A stretch of 35,566 nt of DNA from JAVVXB01 sp036651815 (GCA_036651815.1 JAVVXB010000032.1:1-35566); one strand, 5' to 3'. Positions 1-8,202 are shown, numbered from the stretch's first letter. Made by a program: numbers and translations. The notes: a model not told the origin generated them from the sequence alone.

Positions 1-271
1 AGGATAAAATGGAGTCAATGATACTTTGTTCGTGCATTACCCAACAAAAAATAATATGTTCATATTGAGAACACTTTAAAAATTGGTTTAACTGAAAACA
101 AATATTTTTCATAACCATAGTTTTAGTTTCTTCATTAACAACGAAAGGCTGCATATCCCAACACCAATCACCATCGAGAAAAACATTGCGAGGCAATATT
201 TTTTGTAGTTCTCTACAAGTAGTTGTTTTACCAACACCCATTGTGCCGCTTATCATAATTAATGTTTTCAA
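1..271 (-). CDS. P-loop nucleotide kinase-like protein, 3' end outside the window
   Basis: The reading frame runs off the left edge, so only about 90 N-terminal residues are visible. A TTG start at 271 is preferred because a GAGGT ribosome site lies 7 bases upstream; it gives MKTLIMISGTMGVGKTT. An ATG at 256 is possible but too far from that site. GTMGVGKT (residues 9-16) is a Walker A loop placed as in small nucleotide kinases and zeta-toxin-like AAA proteins. DGDWCWD follows at about residue 37 and FCWVMHEQ near the cut end. From the family I expect phosphate transfer to a small substrate, but the substrate cannot be told. The gene is AT-rich compared with the genes to its right and is separated from them by the tRNA and its terminator. 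Confidence 0.75.
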   Translation of the reverse strand, partial: MKTLIMISGTMGVGKTTTCRELQKILPRNVFLDGDWCWDMQPFVVNEETKTMVMKNICFQLNQFLKCSQYEHIIFCWVMHEQSIIDSILS

Positions 272-315
272 TTATTTTACCTCGCAAAATTTAAATTTTC
301 TTGATTACAGTGTAA

Positions 316-361
316 CAAAAAACAGGTTAAAACAAATGCAGAAAAGCATCTGTTTTAACCT
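316..361 (-). terminator. Rho-independent terminator of tRNA-Pro
   Basis: On the minus strand a long hairpin (AGGTTAAAACAGATGC paired with GCATTTGTTTTAACCT, one mismatch, short loop) is followed by GTTTTTTG. It starts 8 bases after the encoded CCA of the tRNA, so it should end that transcript. Confidence 0.8.
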
Positions 362-369
362 AACTTTCG

Positions 370-446
370 TGGTCTGGGTGGAGAGATTTGAACTCTCGGC
401 CTCTTGAACCCCATTCAAGCACGCTACCAAGCTGCGCTACACCCAG
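370..446 (-). tRNA. tRNA-Pro (anticodon GGG)
   Basis: Read on the minus strand, the cloverleaf is complete. The acceptor stem CTGGGTG pairs with CACCCAG. The D arm carries GCGCAGCTTGGTAGCGT. The anticodon stem CTTGA/TCAAG encloses the loop ATGGGGT, so the anticodon is GGG (proline, CCC/CCU codons). The T arm is GAGAG-TTCAAAT-CTCTC. Discriminator A and the CCA end are encoded. It is a single-gene unit with its own promoter and terminator. Confidence 0.95.
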
Positions 447-476
447 AAATAATTATTTCAACTACAAACCGTAATT

Positions 477-505
477 ATTTTAGCATTTGCAAGATACCTT
501 GTCAA
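477..505 (-). promoter_or_regulatory. Sigma-A promoter of tRNA-Pro
   Basis: On the minus strand a perfect TTGACA (500-505) is followed after 17 bases by TAAAAT (477-482). The tRNA 5' end lies about 30 bases downstream, which fits a short 5' leader removed by RNase P. Confidence 0.85.
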
Positions 506-555
506 GGAAAAATGTAGGTATTAACATTAATTCGATCATTCTGATGATATTTGCA

Positions 556-585
556 TTGCCATGGATATGCTGACAGTGTTATAGT
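556..585 (+). promoter_or_regulatory. Sigma-A promoter of the FAD dehydrogenase/DegV genes
   Basis: TTGCCA (556-561), an 18-base spacer and TATAGT (580-585) each match the consensus at five of six positions. Transcription would begin near 592, so the 605-639 hairpin would lie almost at the 5' end of the mRNA. Confidence 0.6.
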
Positions 586-604
586 TAAACAAATAGATAG
601 TCAT

Positions 605-639
605 TCAACAAACGCCACCATGAGGATGGCGTTTGTTGA
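605..639 (+). promoter_or_regulatory. Perfect hairpin in the 5' leader of the FAD dehydrogenase gene
   Basis: TCAACAAACGCCA (605-617) is exactly complementary to TGGCGTTTGTTGA (627-639): 13 base pairs around a 9-base loop. No T tract follows, so it is not a normal terminator. It sits just after the predicted transcription start and 30 bases before the ATG. It could be an mRNA-stabilising 5' hairpin, a binding site for a dimeric repressor, or part of an unknown leader. Confidence 0.6.
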
Positions 640-668
640 TGTGTGAACCAGAAGGGGAATTGCTGAAC

Positions 669-2075
669 ATGAAAACGGACGTAGTCATCATTGGTTCCGG
701 CCCGGCGGGCATCTTTACGGCGCTGGAAATGTTGCGCAAGGGCAGCAAACAGCATATTGTGCTCGTGGAAAAGGGACAGGCTGTTGAAAAACGCCATTGT
801 CCAAAAAACAAAACCAAGCATTGTGTCAACTGCAAACCATATTGCCATATCACCACTGGGTTTTCCGGCGCAGGCGCATTTTCGGACGGCAAACTCTCAC
901 TGTCCTGCGAAGTAGGTGGTGATCTGCCCAGCCTGATTGGCACGGAACTGGCGCAGGATACGATTGATTATGTGGACAAAATCTATCTGGAGTTTGGCGC
1001 GGATGAAAAGATCGAAGGGATCGGCAATTCCAATGCGGTGAAAACCATCCGCAAAAATGCCATCAAGGCAGGACTGAAACTTGTCGATTGCCCGATTCGT
1101 CACTTGGGCACTGAGTGTGCGCAGAATATTTACTTGGCCATCGAACATTATCTGCAAGACAACGGCGTGGAGATGATGTTTGGGTTTGCGTGCTCTGATC
1201 TTCTATTGGGCGATAATCGCTGTCTTGGTGTGCGCGTTGGCAATGGTAAAGAAGAATTAGAAATTTTAGCCACGAATACGGTGGTGGCAACCGGACGACG
1301 CGGTGCGGATTGGCTGGATAAGCTCTGCGGAGAGCATGGCATTGCCCATGCGCCTGGCACAGTGGATATCGGCGTTCGCGTTGAGGTTCGCAACGAGGTC
1401 ATGGAGGAGGTCAACGAAGTCCTCTACGAGTCCAAACTGATCGGCTATCCTTTGCCGTTTAAAAACAAGGTGCGCACCTTCTGCCAGAATCCTGGCGGGT
1501 TTGTTAGCCAGGAAAACTACGACAACGATCTTGCCGTGGTCAATGGACATTCCTATAAAGATTTGAAAACCGACAATACCAACCTCGCCATACTGTGTTC
1601 CCACAACTTTAATGAACCGTTTAATCAGCCTATTTCCTATGCGCAGAAAGTGGGCGAATTGACCAATATGCTGGGGGCGGGCCATATCCTTGTCCAGCGC
1701 TACGGCGATATTTTGAGCGGAAAGCGCACTTGGGCTAAAGAGCTTAGCCAGTCTAACGTACGCCCCACGTTGCCGGATGCTGTGGCGGGCGATATTACCG
1801 CCGCGATGCCATATCGTTCAATGGTCAACATCATAAATTTTATTGCCGCGGTCGATCAGGTGGTGCCGGGCTTTGCCTCGACAGAGACGCTGCTGTATTC
1901 GCCGGAGCTGAAGTTCTATTCAAATCGTATTAAAATGGATGAACACTTCAATACCAGTATGTTGGGGCTATATTGCCTTGGCGACTCCAGCGGATGGACC
2001 CGCGGTCTGATGATGGCGAGCGTAATGGGCACGCTGATGGGTAGAAACCTAGCTCAAATTGAATACGAAAGATAA
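669..2075 (+). CDS. NAD(P)/FAD-dependent dehydrogenase (COG2509 type)
   Basis: A 468-residue flavoprotein. The N-terminus has the dinucleotide-binding beta-alpha-beta fold with GSGPAG at residues 9-14. It is followed by a Cys-rich segment (RHCPKNKTKHCVNCKPYC, about residues 43-60) and GFSGAGAFSDGKLS, which is characteristic of this dehydrogenase family. The C-terminus carries the second FAD contact, GDSSGWTRGLMMASVMG. The four clustered cysteines could bind metal or be redox active, which is inference. I start at ATG 669 because AAGGGG lies upstream; an upstream in-frame TTG at 633 lies inside the hairpin stem. The DegV gene follows after 15 bases and is probably co-transcribed. The substrate of this family is not known to me. 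Confidence 0.85.
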   Translation: MKTDVVIIGSGPAGIFTALEMLRKGSKQHIVLVEKGQAVEKRHCPKNKTKHCVNCKPYCHITTGFSGAGAFSDGKLSLSCEVGGDLPSLIGTELAQDTIDYVDKIYLEFGADEKIEGIGNSNAVKTIRKNAIKAGLKLVDCPIRHLGTECAQNIYLAIEHYLQDNGVEMMFGFACSDLLLGDNRCLGVRVGNGKEELEILATNTVVATGRRGADWLDKLCGEHGIAHAPGTVDIGVRVEVRNEVMEEVNEVLYESKLIGYPLPFKNKVRTFCQNPGGFVSQENYDNDLAVVNGHSYKDLKTDNTNLAILCSHNFNEPFNQPISYAQKVGELTNMLGAGHILVQRYGDILSGKRTWAKELSQSNVRPTLPDAVAGDITAAMPYRSMVNIINFIAAVDQVVPGFASTETLLYSPELKFYSNRIKMDEHFNTSMLGLYCLGDSSGWTRGLMMASVMGTLMGRNLAQIEYER

Positions 2076-2090
2076 GGGAGAAAACGAAAA

Positions 2091-2975
2091 ATGGAACAAT
2101 TTATTGTAACCTGTTGCTCCACGGCGGATATGTCCGCAGAGTATTTCGAACAGCGTCATATTCCTTATGTCTGCTTTCATTATCTAATGGATGGGACACT
2201 GTATCCCGATGATCTCGGAAAGACTATGTCCTTTGATGTGTTTTATCAAAGGATTTCAGCCGGTGCGATGCCAACAACTTCTCAGGTCAATACCGAGCAG
2301 TTCTGGGCATTTTGGGAGCCAATGCTGAAGGAGGGCAAGGACATTTTGCACGTTTGCCTATCCTCGGGACTTTCCGGCGTATCCAATTCCGCGCAGATTG
2401 CGCAGCGCGAAATGTCCGAAAGATATCCAGAGCGCCAGATCATCGTTGTGGATTCGCTGGGGGCATCGTCCGGCTACGGCATGTTGGTGGATGCCATTGC
2501 CGACCTGCGCGACGCAGGCGTGAGTCTTGCGGAAGCGGCCAAGTGGGCGGAGGAAAACAAGCTGCATGTGCATCACTGGTTTTTCTCAACCGATCTGACC
2601 AGCTATTGGCGTGGAGGACGACTTTCCCGTACGTCCGCAACAATCGCCAATGTATTCAATATTAGTCCGTTGCTCAACATGGATGCGCAGGGCCACTTAA
2701 CGCCGCGCTTTAAAATTCAGGGCAAGAACCGCGTTATCAAGGCCATGGTGCAGAAGATGGAGGAGCTTGCTAACGGCGGATTGGAATACGATGGCAAGTG
2801 CTTTATGTCCATGTCTGCTTGCTATGACGATGCGCGCAAGGTTGCCGATTTGATCGAGGCCAAGTTTCCGTCCCTCAATGGCAAGGTTGTCATCAACAAT
2901 GTCGGCACCGTCATTGGCGCACATACCGGTCCCGGTACTGTCGCACTGTTCTTTTTTGGAACACTGAGAAACTGA
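2091..2975 (+). CDS. DegV family fatty-acid-binding protein
   Basis: A 294-residue DegV/FakB-like protein. N-terminal domain: STADM near residue 10, TSQVNTEQF near 62 and SSGLSGVSNSAQ near 92. C-terminal domain: the RGGRLSRTSATIANVFNISP block, then TGPGTVALFFFG at the end, all typical of DegV. Family members bind one fatty acid and, as FakB subunits, hand it to the FakA kinase for phospholipid synthesis. No fakA is in the window, so a kinase partnership is only possible. A clear AAGGGAG ribosome site precedes the ATG, and the short gap to the flavoprotein gene suggests an operon. Confidence 0.9.
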   Translation: MEQFIVTCCSTADMSAEYFEQRHIPYVCFHYLMDGTLYPDDLGKTMSFDVFYQRISAGAMPTTSQVNTEQFWAFWEPMLKEGKDILHVCLSSGLSGVSNSAQIAQREMSERYPERQIIVVDSLGASSGYGMLVDAIADLRDAGVSLAEAAKWAEENKLHVHHWFFSTDLTSYWRGGRLSRTSATIANVFNISPLLNMDAQGHLTPRFKIQGKNRVIKAMVQKMEELANGGLEYDGKCFMSMSACYDDARKVADLIEAKFPSLNGKVVINNVGTVIGAHTGPGTVALFFFGTLRN

Positions 2976-3129
2976 TGCGGACGGATTGAAAAGCACTGAG
3001 TCGGAATAAGCGGCGTGTCTTGGCTAAGACTGCGTCAGCAAGGAAATACAGGATGGACAGTCCTCTTTGCTAGCCGAGTGGATGGGACGCAATTGACATG
3101 TTCAATAAAAACGTAAAGTGGGGCAGGTT
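2976..3129 (+). promoter_or_regulatory. Possible structured leader before uppP
   Basis: This 154-base gap has no gene. It contains a possible stem (AGCAAGGA near 3037 against TCTTTGCT near 3066) that encloses a smaller hairpin, AGGA-TGGACAG-TCCT. TTGACA occurs at about 3094, but no good -10 element sits at the right distance. I could not match it to a known riboswitch. Its T tract is too poor to be a clear terminator for degV. Confidence 0.25.
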
Positions 3130-3957
3130 ATGAATATAATCGAGATGATAAAAGTACTGATACTGGGCATCGTGGAGGGCGTGACTGAGTGGCTACCCAT
3201 CAGCAGCACAGGCCATATGTTGCTCATCGATGAGTTTTTACAGCTGAACATGAGCGAGGCATTTAAAGAAATGTTCTTTGTGGTCATACAGCTGGGCGCG
3301 ATTATAGCGGTTGTGGTTCTGTTTTGGAAAAAGATGGTTCCCTTCCAATTTAAAGATAAGACGCAGCCTGCCGTAAAGAAAAAAACGGTTTCTCTTTGGT
3401 TGAAGGTCGTGGTCGCTTGTATCCCGGGCGCTGTCGTAACCATTTTATTCGATGATGTCATTGATGCACATCTGCACACGCCGGCCGTCATTGCCGTGGC
3501 TTTGATTGTCTACGGTGTCGCGTTCATCGTCATTGAAAACTGGAATCAAAAGCGCGTGCCTAAAATTAAGCGGCTATCAGACATTACCTATCAAACGGCG
3601 TTGCTGATTGGTTTGTTTCAGGTACTGTCCATCATTCCTGGCACATCCCGTTCGGGCGCGACGATCATTGGCGCATTACTGCTTGGCGTATCCAGAGTCG
3701 CAGCGGCGGAATTCACATTTTTCCTTGCCGTGCCGGTGATGTTTGGGTTGAGCACACTGAAAATTTTAAAATTCGGGTTTGCGTTTACGGGTGCAGAATT
3801 TTTGACGCTCGGACTGGGGATGGCGGTTGCCTTTGGCGTATCGATCTTTGTCATTAAGTTCCTGATGAGCTATATTAAGAAACACGATTTCAAGGTGTTT
3901 GGTTTGTATCGGATTGTGCTTGGTGTCATTGTGCTGCTTTATTTTACGATTCTGTAA
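3130..3957 (+). CDS. uppP: Undecaprenyl-diphosphatase UppP (BacA)
   Basis: A 275-residue integral membrane phosphatase that removes a phosphate from undecaprenyl diphosphate, recycling the lipid carrier for peptidoglycan and teichoic acid precursors. The two signature motifs are present: EGVTEWLPISSTGH near the N-terminus and PGTSRSGATI near residue 178. Hydrophobic helices fill the rest, and the length is normal for the family. ATG 3130 is chosen because GGGG lies about 8 bases upstream; a GTG four codons earlier overlaps that ribosome site. Loss or overexpression of UppP changes bacitracin sensitivity in other bacteria. The gene stands alone, with its own terminator downstream. Confidence 0.95.
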   Translation: MNIIEMIKVLILGIVEGVTEWLPISSTGHMLLIDEFLQLNMSEAFKEMFFVVIQLGAIIAVVVLFWKKMVPFQFKDKTQPAVKKKTVSLWLKVVVACIPGAVVTILFDDVIDAHLHTPAVIAVALIVYGVAFIVIENWNQKRVPKIKRLSDITYQTALLIGLFQVLSIIPGTSRSGATIIGALLLGVSRVAAAEFTFFLAVPVMFGLSTLKILKFGFAFTGAEFLTLGLGMAVAFGVSIFVIKFLMSYIKKHDFKVFGLYRIVLGVIVLLYFTIL

Positions 3958-3976
3958 TTTAAGAACCTGATTTGAG

Positions 3977-4016
3977 AATGCCTTGCCTTCGTTCGATCGA
4001 TGAGGCAAGGCATTTT
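3977..4016 (+). terminator. Terminator between uppP and the convergent SDR gene
   Basis: AATGCCTTGCCT (3977-3988) pairs perfectly with AGGCAAGGCATT (4003-4014), followed by TTGT. The T tract is short, but the 12-bp stem sits right after the uppP stop. Confidence 0.7.
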
Positions 4017-4098
4017 GTATGCATCATTTTCGCCGCACGGAAAGTTTATGAACATAAAAATCGATGGATCTGCACGATAACGGAGCAGAGTAAGGAGA

Positions 4099-4926
4099 CT
4101 AAAACGATGTCCAGCCGCCATCCGTCGCAAAGAGCGTGCCGGTGATGTGGGCAGCATCGTCCGATGCCAGATATAGGATGGAAGCCGCCTGTTCACGGGC
4201 TTTGGCATTGCGTTTTTGGAGATTTTGTGTTTTTTGACCGGCCATGCCCTGCGCCTCCGCGGGATCGACGCCCGCCTTTAACGCGGTATCCAGGCTCGCT
4301 TTTACGAACGCCATCGCTTCCTCCACCATGGGGGTATCGGTTCCTGCCGGATTGACAGAATTGATCCGAATCTGATATTTTGCATAGTCCAACGCCATGT
4401 TTCGCGTGAGACCATTTACGGCGTGCTTGGATGCAACGTAGGCTGCATTACCGGGCAGACCTACTAGCCCCGCAATGGAAGCGTTATTGACGATGACACC
4501 GCCTCGCCCCTGCGCCACCAGTACGCGGAGTTCTTCCCGGCAGCAATAGAACACAGACATAAAATTGTTGTTCATGGTTTCGGTCAGATCTTTTTCATCG
4601 AGTAGATGAACCGGACTGGGCTTTCCCATAACGCCGGCATTATTGATTGCGATATCCAAACCACCATAGGTGGTGACCGCGAGATCGACCATGCGTTTGA
4701 CGTTGACGGAATCGGTCAGATCGATCACTAAAAACTGGGCTTCGCCGCCCAACTGACGAATCTCTTCGTGCGTGTCCCGCGATTCTTGGACTTTTCGATC
4801 CGCCAACACAAGCTTGGCGCCCTCCTGCGCAGCGCGGATGGCTGTTTCCCGGCCAATGCCGGTAGCAAAACCGGTAACAATCATCGTTTTCCCTTGAAAC
4901 CGATCTTTCAGAAATCCCTGATCCAT
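4099..4926 (-). CDS. SDR family NAD(P)-dependent oxidoreductase
   Basis: A 275-residue classical short-chain dehydrogenase. The cofactor loop is TGFATGIG (residues 18-25). Asp43 at the end of the second strand favours NAD over NADP. NNAG is at 95-98 and the catalytic residues are Ser150, Tyr163 and Lys167 (YVASK). The C-terminus has the usual NPAGTDTPM and TGTLFATDGGW blocks. An insertion of about 25 residues rich in A, K and Q (around 210-240) lies in the substrate-binding loop region. AAGGAG lies 8 bases before the ATG. A palindrome just upstream of the ribosome site suggests local repression. The substrate cannot be predicted. Confidence 0.9.
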   Translation of the reverse strand: MDQGFLKDRFQGKTMIVTGFATGIGRETAIRAAQEGAKLVLADRKVQESRDTHEEIRQLGGEAQFLVIDLTDSVNVKRMVDLAVTTYGGLDIAINNAGVMGKPSPVHLLDEKDLTETMNNNFMSVFYCCREELRVLVAQGRGGVIVNNASIAGLVGLPGNAAYVASKHAVNGLTRNMALDYAKYQIRINSVNPAGTDTPMVEEAMAFVKASLDTALKAGVDPAEAQGMAGQKTQNLQKRNAKAREQAASILYLASDDAAHITGTLFATDGGWTSF

Positions 4927-4941
4927 TTGTATTGCTCCTTT

Positions 4942-4956
4942 CCAATTGCAAATTGG
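4942..4956 (-). promoter_or_regulatory. Operator-like palindrome before the SDR gene
   Basis: CCAATTGCAAATTGG is an inverted repeat (CCAATT and AATTGG around GCA) directly upstream of the SDR ribosome site. Its size and position fit a dimeric repressor site. No dedicated regulator lies next to it. Confidence 0.35.
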
Positions 4957-5036
4957 TAGTCATAGTCCATTTTTTCCGATTGAACCATGAATATGCGTAT
5001 GCAGGGAATGTGCACAAAAATTTATTTGATGCGTTC

Positions 5037-6395
5037 TCAATTACGCAGGCTGTTGAGCGGCGCGGGAATGCGTCCACCGCGGGCAATGAAAGCCGCGCTG
5101 GACTCGGCATGTACCGGCATGACCGGCGCACTGCCAAGCAGGCCGCCCATCTCAACCAGATCGCCAACATTTTTGTCCGGTGCGGGAATGATACGCACGG
5201 CGGTAGTCTTGTTGTTAATGATGCCAATGGCTGCTTCATCCGCGATGATGGCGGAAATCGTCGATGCTGGCGTGTTGCCCGGCACTGCAATCATATCAAG
5301 TCCAACGGAACAGACGCAGGTCATGGCTTCCAGCTTATCGATGGTCAGCACGCCGGAGAGTGCAGCGGCAATCATCCCTTCGTCCTCGGACACGGGAATG
5401 AACGCGCCGGAAAGACCGCCAACCTGAGAGGATGCCATAACGCCACCCTTTTTGACCGCATCGTTGAGCAGTGCCAAGGCAGCGGTGGTGCCATGGGTAC
5501 CGCAAACCTCAAGTCCCATTTCCTCAAGAATGCGCGCGACGGAATCTCCTTGCGCCGGAGTGGGGGCGAGGCTCAGATCGACAATGCCAAAGGGAACCCC
5601 AAGCCGTGCGGAGGCTTCCTGTGCGATGAGTTGACCCATGCGCGTCACCTTAAATGCGGTTTTTTTAATGGTCTCGGCTACGACGTTGAAGGATTCTCCC
5701 TTGACCTTTTTTAGCGCATGATACACCACGCCTGGGCCGGATACCCCAACGTTGATGACGCAGTCCGGTTCACCAACACCATGGAAAGCGCCTGCCATAA
5801 AAGGATTATCCTCCACAGCGTTGGTGAATACCACGAGCTTTGCACACCCAAGTCCATCGTGTGCTTTGGTGCGCTCGGCGGTCTGCCGAATGATTTGGCC
5901 CATCAGTTGGACGGCGTCCATGTTGATGCCTGCGCGCGTGGAAGCGATGTTTACGGAGGAGCAAACATAGTTCGTGACGCCCAGCGCCTCAGGAATGGAG
6001 AGGATGAGCTTTTTGTCGCCTGTTGTAAACCCTTTTTCGACCAATGCGGTAAATCCGCCGATGAAGTTCACGCCGCAGGTTTTTGCAGCACGGTCCATCG
6101 CTTTTGCAAAGATGACATAGTCATCCGTATCGCTGGACTCGGCAATGATGGCCATGGGGGTTACGGAAATGCGTTTGTTGACAATGGGAATGCCCATTTC
6201 CCGCTCCAGTTCCTCGCCTACGGGAACGAGCCGTTCGGCACAAGCGGTAATTCGATCGTATATTTTTTGTGCGGTAACTTTTGCGCTGCTGTGTGCGCAG
6301 CCACGCAGGGAAATGCCCATGGTGATTGTACGAATGTCGAGATGCTGATTGTCGATCATCTGCAGCGTTTCAGTTATTTCCTGTTGATTGAGCAT
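5037..6395 (-). CDS. UPF0210 / PFL family protein (DUF711)
   Basis: A 452-residue cytoplasmic protein of the UPF0210 family, distantly related to pyruvate formate-lyase/ribonucleotide reductase folds. Recognisable blocks are ITMGISLRGC near residue 25, a long Gly- and Ala-rich central part (CVINVGVSGPGVVYHAL), HGTTAALALLNDAVKKGG, and CSVGLDMIAVPG near the C-terminus. The family has no firmly assigned reaction that I know of. ATG 6395 is chosen because GAGGTG lies 6 bases upstream; a GTG three codons earlier overlaps that site. The ACT-domain gene ends 10 bases upstream of this start, the usual arrangement, implying an amino-acid-responsive partner made in the same operon. Confidence 0.9.
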   Translation of the reverse strand: MLNQQEITETLQMIDNQHLDIRTITMGISLRGCAHSSAKVTAQKIYDRITACAERLVPVGEELEREMGIPIVNKRISVTPMAIIAESSDTDDYVIFAKAMDRAAKTCGVNFIGGFTALVEKGFTTGDKKLILSIPEALGVTNYVCSSVNIASTRAGINMDAVQLMGQIIRQTAERTKAHDGLGCAKLVVFTNAVEDNPFMAGAFHGVGEPDCVINVGVSGPGVVYHALKKVKGESFNVVAETIKKTAFKVTRMGQLIAQEASARLGVPFGIVDLSLAPTPAQGDSVARILEEMGLEVCGTHGTTAALALLNDAVKKGGVMASSQVGGLSGAFIPVSEDEGMIAAALSGVLTIDKLEAMTCVCSVGLDMIAVPGNTPASTISAIIADEAAIGIINNKTTAVRIIPAPDKNVGDLVEMGGLLGSAPVMPVHAESSAAFIARGGRIPAPLNSLRN

Positions 6396-6405
6396 GTGCT
6401 TCACC

Positions 6406-6675
6406 TCAAATTCTGTGCATCGCGTTGAAGATATCCTCGCGCTGGATACGAATGCTTACGCCTAGACACTCCGCTTCCTGATTCAGGACGGAAACGATCT
6501 CCGCAAAACCGACGGAGGCTGTGGAGACGTCCACAAGCATGTTCATGGTGAACATATCCTGCAAGATGGTCTGACTGATATCGAGTACGTTAACCTGGAT
6601 GTTGGACAGCGCCACGCAGACACCTGCGATGATCCCAACACGATCCTTGCCCACGACCGTCACAATTGCATGCAT
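6406..6675 (-). CDS. ACT domain-containing protein (UPF0237)
   Basis: An 89-residue single ACT domain. MHAIVTVVGKDRVGIIAGV at the start is the classic strand-loop-helix of the small-molecule-binding ACT fold, and NVLDISQTILQDMFTM forms the next strands. Family members resemble the glycine-cleavage regulator GcvR and bind amino acids. It is the first gene of a two-gene operon with UPF0210 and is preceded by GAGGT at a good distance. Which ligand it binds cannot be read from the sequence. Confidence 0.9.
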   Translation of the reverse strand: MHAIVTVVGKDRVGIIAGVCVALSNIQVNVLDISQTILQDMFTMNMLVDVSTASVGFAEIVSVLNQEAECLGVSIRIQREDIFNAMHRI

Positions 6676-6712
6676 AAATAATACCTCACATTTTTCTGAT
6701 GAAATCTAGAAA

Positions 6713-6741
6713 ATTCTATCACAGGGACTATGGAAAAGCAA
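6713..6741 (-). promoter_or_regulatory. Probable extended -10 promoter for the ACT/UPF0210 operon
   Basis: On the minus strand TAGAAT (6713-6718) is preceded by TGA, which makes an extended -10. A weak -35, TTGCTT, lies 17 bases further upstream (6736-6741). Confidence 0.45.
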
Positions 6742-6914
6742 TGTGTGCAAGAATGTGTGCAGCGATAGGCTGGCGAGAAAAATCCGAATCCCACCGTGCA
6801 GCCGTAGCTAAGCAGACATGCCATGGTGGAAAAGTGGGTTGAACATGTGCTATGATCAAAAGAACGCAGGCGATTGCAGCCATGCCAAGGATTCGACTGT
6901 GCAAGGAGAGTGAC

Positions 6915-7772
6915 ATGCAATATTTTGTCTATTTGCTGCGCTGCGCGGACGGCACGTTATATACTGGAATCACAGATAATATCCCGCGCCGCGTTGCGGC
7001 TCACAACAGTGGCAAGGGCGCCAAATATACAAGGGGCCGTCTACCGGTGCGCGTTGTTTATCGGGAGATATGTGCAGATCGAGCGGCGGCGCTGCGGCGC
7101 GAGGTGAGGATTAAAAAACTGTCCCGTCAGGAAAAGGAACGTCTCATCGCAGCGTATGCGGAGGACTTGCCGCAATTGCTTGCGCCGGGCGTACTGATGC
7201 AAGAACACTTTGTGCAGATGCAAGCGCTGGAAGCAAGCTGCTATGATGATGCCTTTATCACGCCCGCCGAGGAGGCGTATAGCTGGTATTTACAATATCC
7301 ATATACCACCGTGGCGGCGGGAAAAGATGGAGCAATCGCTGGATTTGTCAATCTGTTTCCAGTCACAGATGCGGTGCTGGCAGGGCTGCAGACGGGCACG
7401 TATCAAGATAAGGATATGATCCTCGAGGACATCACAGATCTGCGCGAGGGTTCCAATGGACCGCTGCATCTGTTCCTTTGCTGCATCGCCGTGGCGGAAG
7501 CCTATCGTGGCCGTGGGCTCACCACGCGTCTGCTTTGCGCGGCTATGGAACCCTATGAAGCGCTGCGCGATCGCATAGATTGGTTGATCACCGACAATGT
7601 AACGGAAGAAGGCATGCGGCTCTCCAGACGATTTGGGCTGAAGCTCGTTTGTGAAACCAACCACACCTCCGTCATCTATCAGGAACGGTACGAGGTGTTT
7701 CGGCAGGCCGTGCTTACCGCTGCGGAGCGTGTGGATGCGGACGATAAGCCGAAGCAAATCGTAGCGAAATGA
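6915..7772 (+). CDS. GIY-YIG nuclease domain fused to a GNAT acetyltransferase
   Basis: A 285-residue two-domain protein. Residues 1-80 form a UPF0213/YhbQ-like GIY-YIG domain: YFVYLLRCADGTLYTGITD, RRVAAHNSGKGAKYTRGR, then EVRIKKLSRQEK. From about residue 95 a GNAT-like domain follows, with a strand-rich core (TVAAGKDGAIAGFVNLFPV) and the acetyl-CoA loop region YRGRGLTTRLL near 200. ATG 6915 has an AAGGAG site 7 bases upstream; in-frame codons before it have no site. YhbQ-type proteins usually end after the nuclease domain, so the fusion is unusual. Known GIY-YIG proteins cut DNA and GNATs acetylate amines; how they cooperate here is unknown. Confidence 0.8.
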   Translation: MQYFVYLLRCADGTLYTGITDNIPRRVAAHNSGKGAKYTRGRLPVRVVYREICADRAAALRREVRIKKLSRQEKERLIAAYAEDLPQLLAPGVLMQEHFVQMQALEASCYDDAFITPAEEAYSWYLQYPYTTVAAGKDGAIAGFVNLFPVTDAVLAGLQTGTYQDKDMILEDITDLREGSNGPLHLFLCCIAVAEAYRGRGLTTRLLCAAMEPYEALRDRIDWLITDNVTEEGMRLSRRFGLKLVCETNHTSVIYQERYEVFRQAVLTAAERVDADDKPKQIVAK

Positions 7773-7946
7773 TCGATAAGAGAAGAACCTGAACAGGAAG
7801 CTTCCATATCGGTCTATCAAAAAACTATTTAAAAGGAATTATCAAATGGGGACGGTTGGTTCGTGCGTTCTATCGACCGTATTGATACGCAGTGCAAGCA
7901 AAAAGCGGCGATCCAACGAAAGACGATCAATGTTGAGCGGTTGAGG

Positions 7947-7972
7947 CGGGTGCGAAAAGCCCCGTTTTTTTT
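7947..7972 (+). terminator. Weak terminator-like element
   Basis: CGGG (7947-7950) pairs with CCCG (7961-7964) and is followed by a run of eight T. The stem is short, but the T run is the best in this area. It lies about 170 bases after the nuclease-GNAT gene. Confidence 0.3.
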
Positions 7973-8143
7973 GTGGCTGAGTTGATGGAATCGTGATTTT
8001 TCGGGGCGTAATGCGCATATGCTTTCTAAGACCGCTCCGCCATAACCAATGCGGCTGAACGGCGGCAATTTGGTCATGCAATTGTCGCTGTCAATTCAGG
8101 TGGCTGGTAACCAGTTGACAATCCAAACTTGACGGTTTTTTGG

Positions 8144-8202
8144 AGGCGCAGAATCACATTGTACCGAATCGTCCCATCAAGGCGCAGAAGCTCATTGTAC
8201 CG
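8144..8202. repeat. Two imperfect direct repeats with a 36-base period
   Basis: AGGCGCAGAA followed by CATTGTACCG occurs at 8144-8166 and again at 8180-8202, with different bases between the blocks. The period is a multiple of three, and in the minus-strand frame both copies read RYNxxLRL, so this may be the relic of a coding tandem duplication. Confidence 0.5.

Noticed and set aside
2976..3129. A known riboswitch (for example c-di-GMP type, suggested by GGGACGCAA)
   Set aside because: The surrounding conserved bases and helices of that class could not be found; only a general structured leader is supported.
4932..5714. A 260-codon plus-strand frame over the end of the UPF0210 gene
   Set aside because: Antisense shadow with no start signal and no recognisable domain.
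5718..6428. A 236-codon plus-strand frame
   Set aside because: It is antisense to the UPF0210 gene, which has clear family motifs and a ribosome site; the plus frame has neither.
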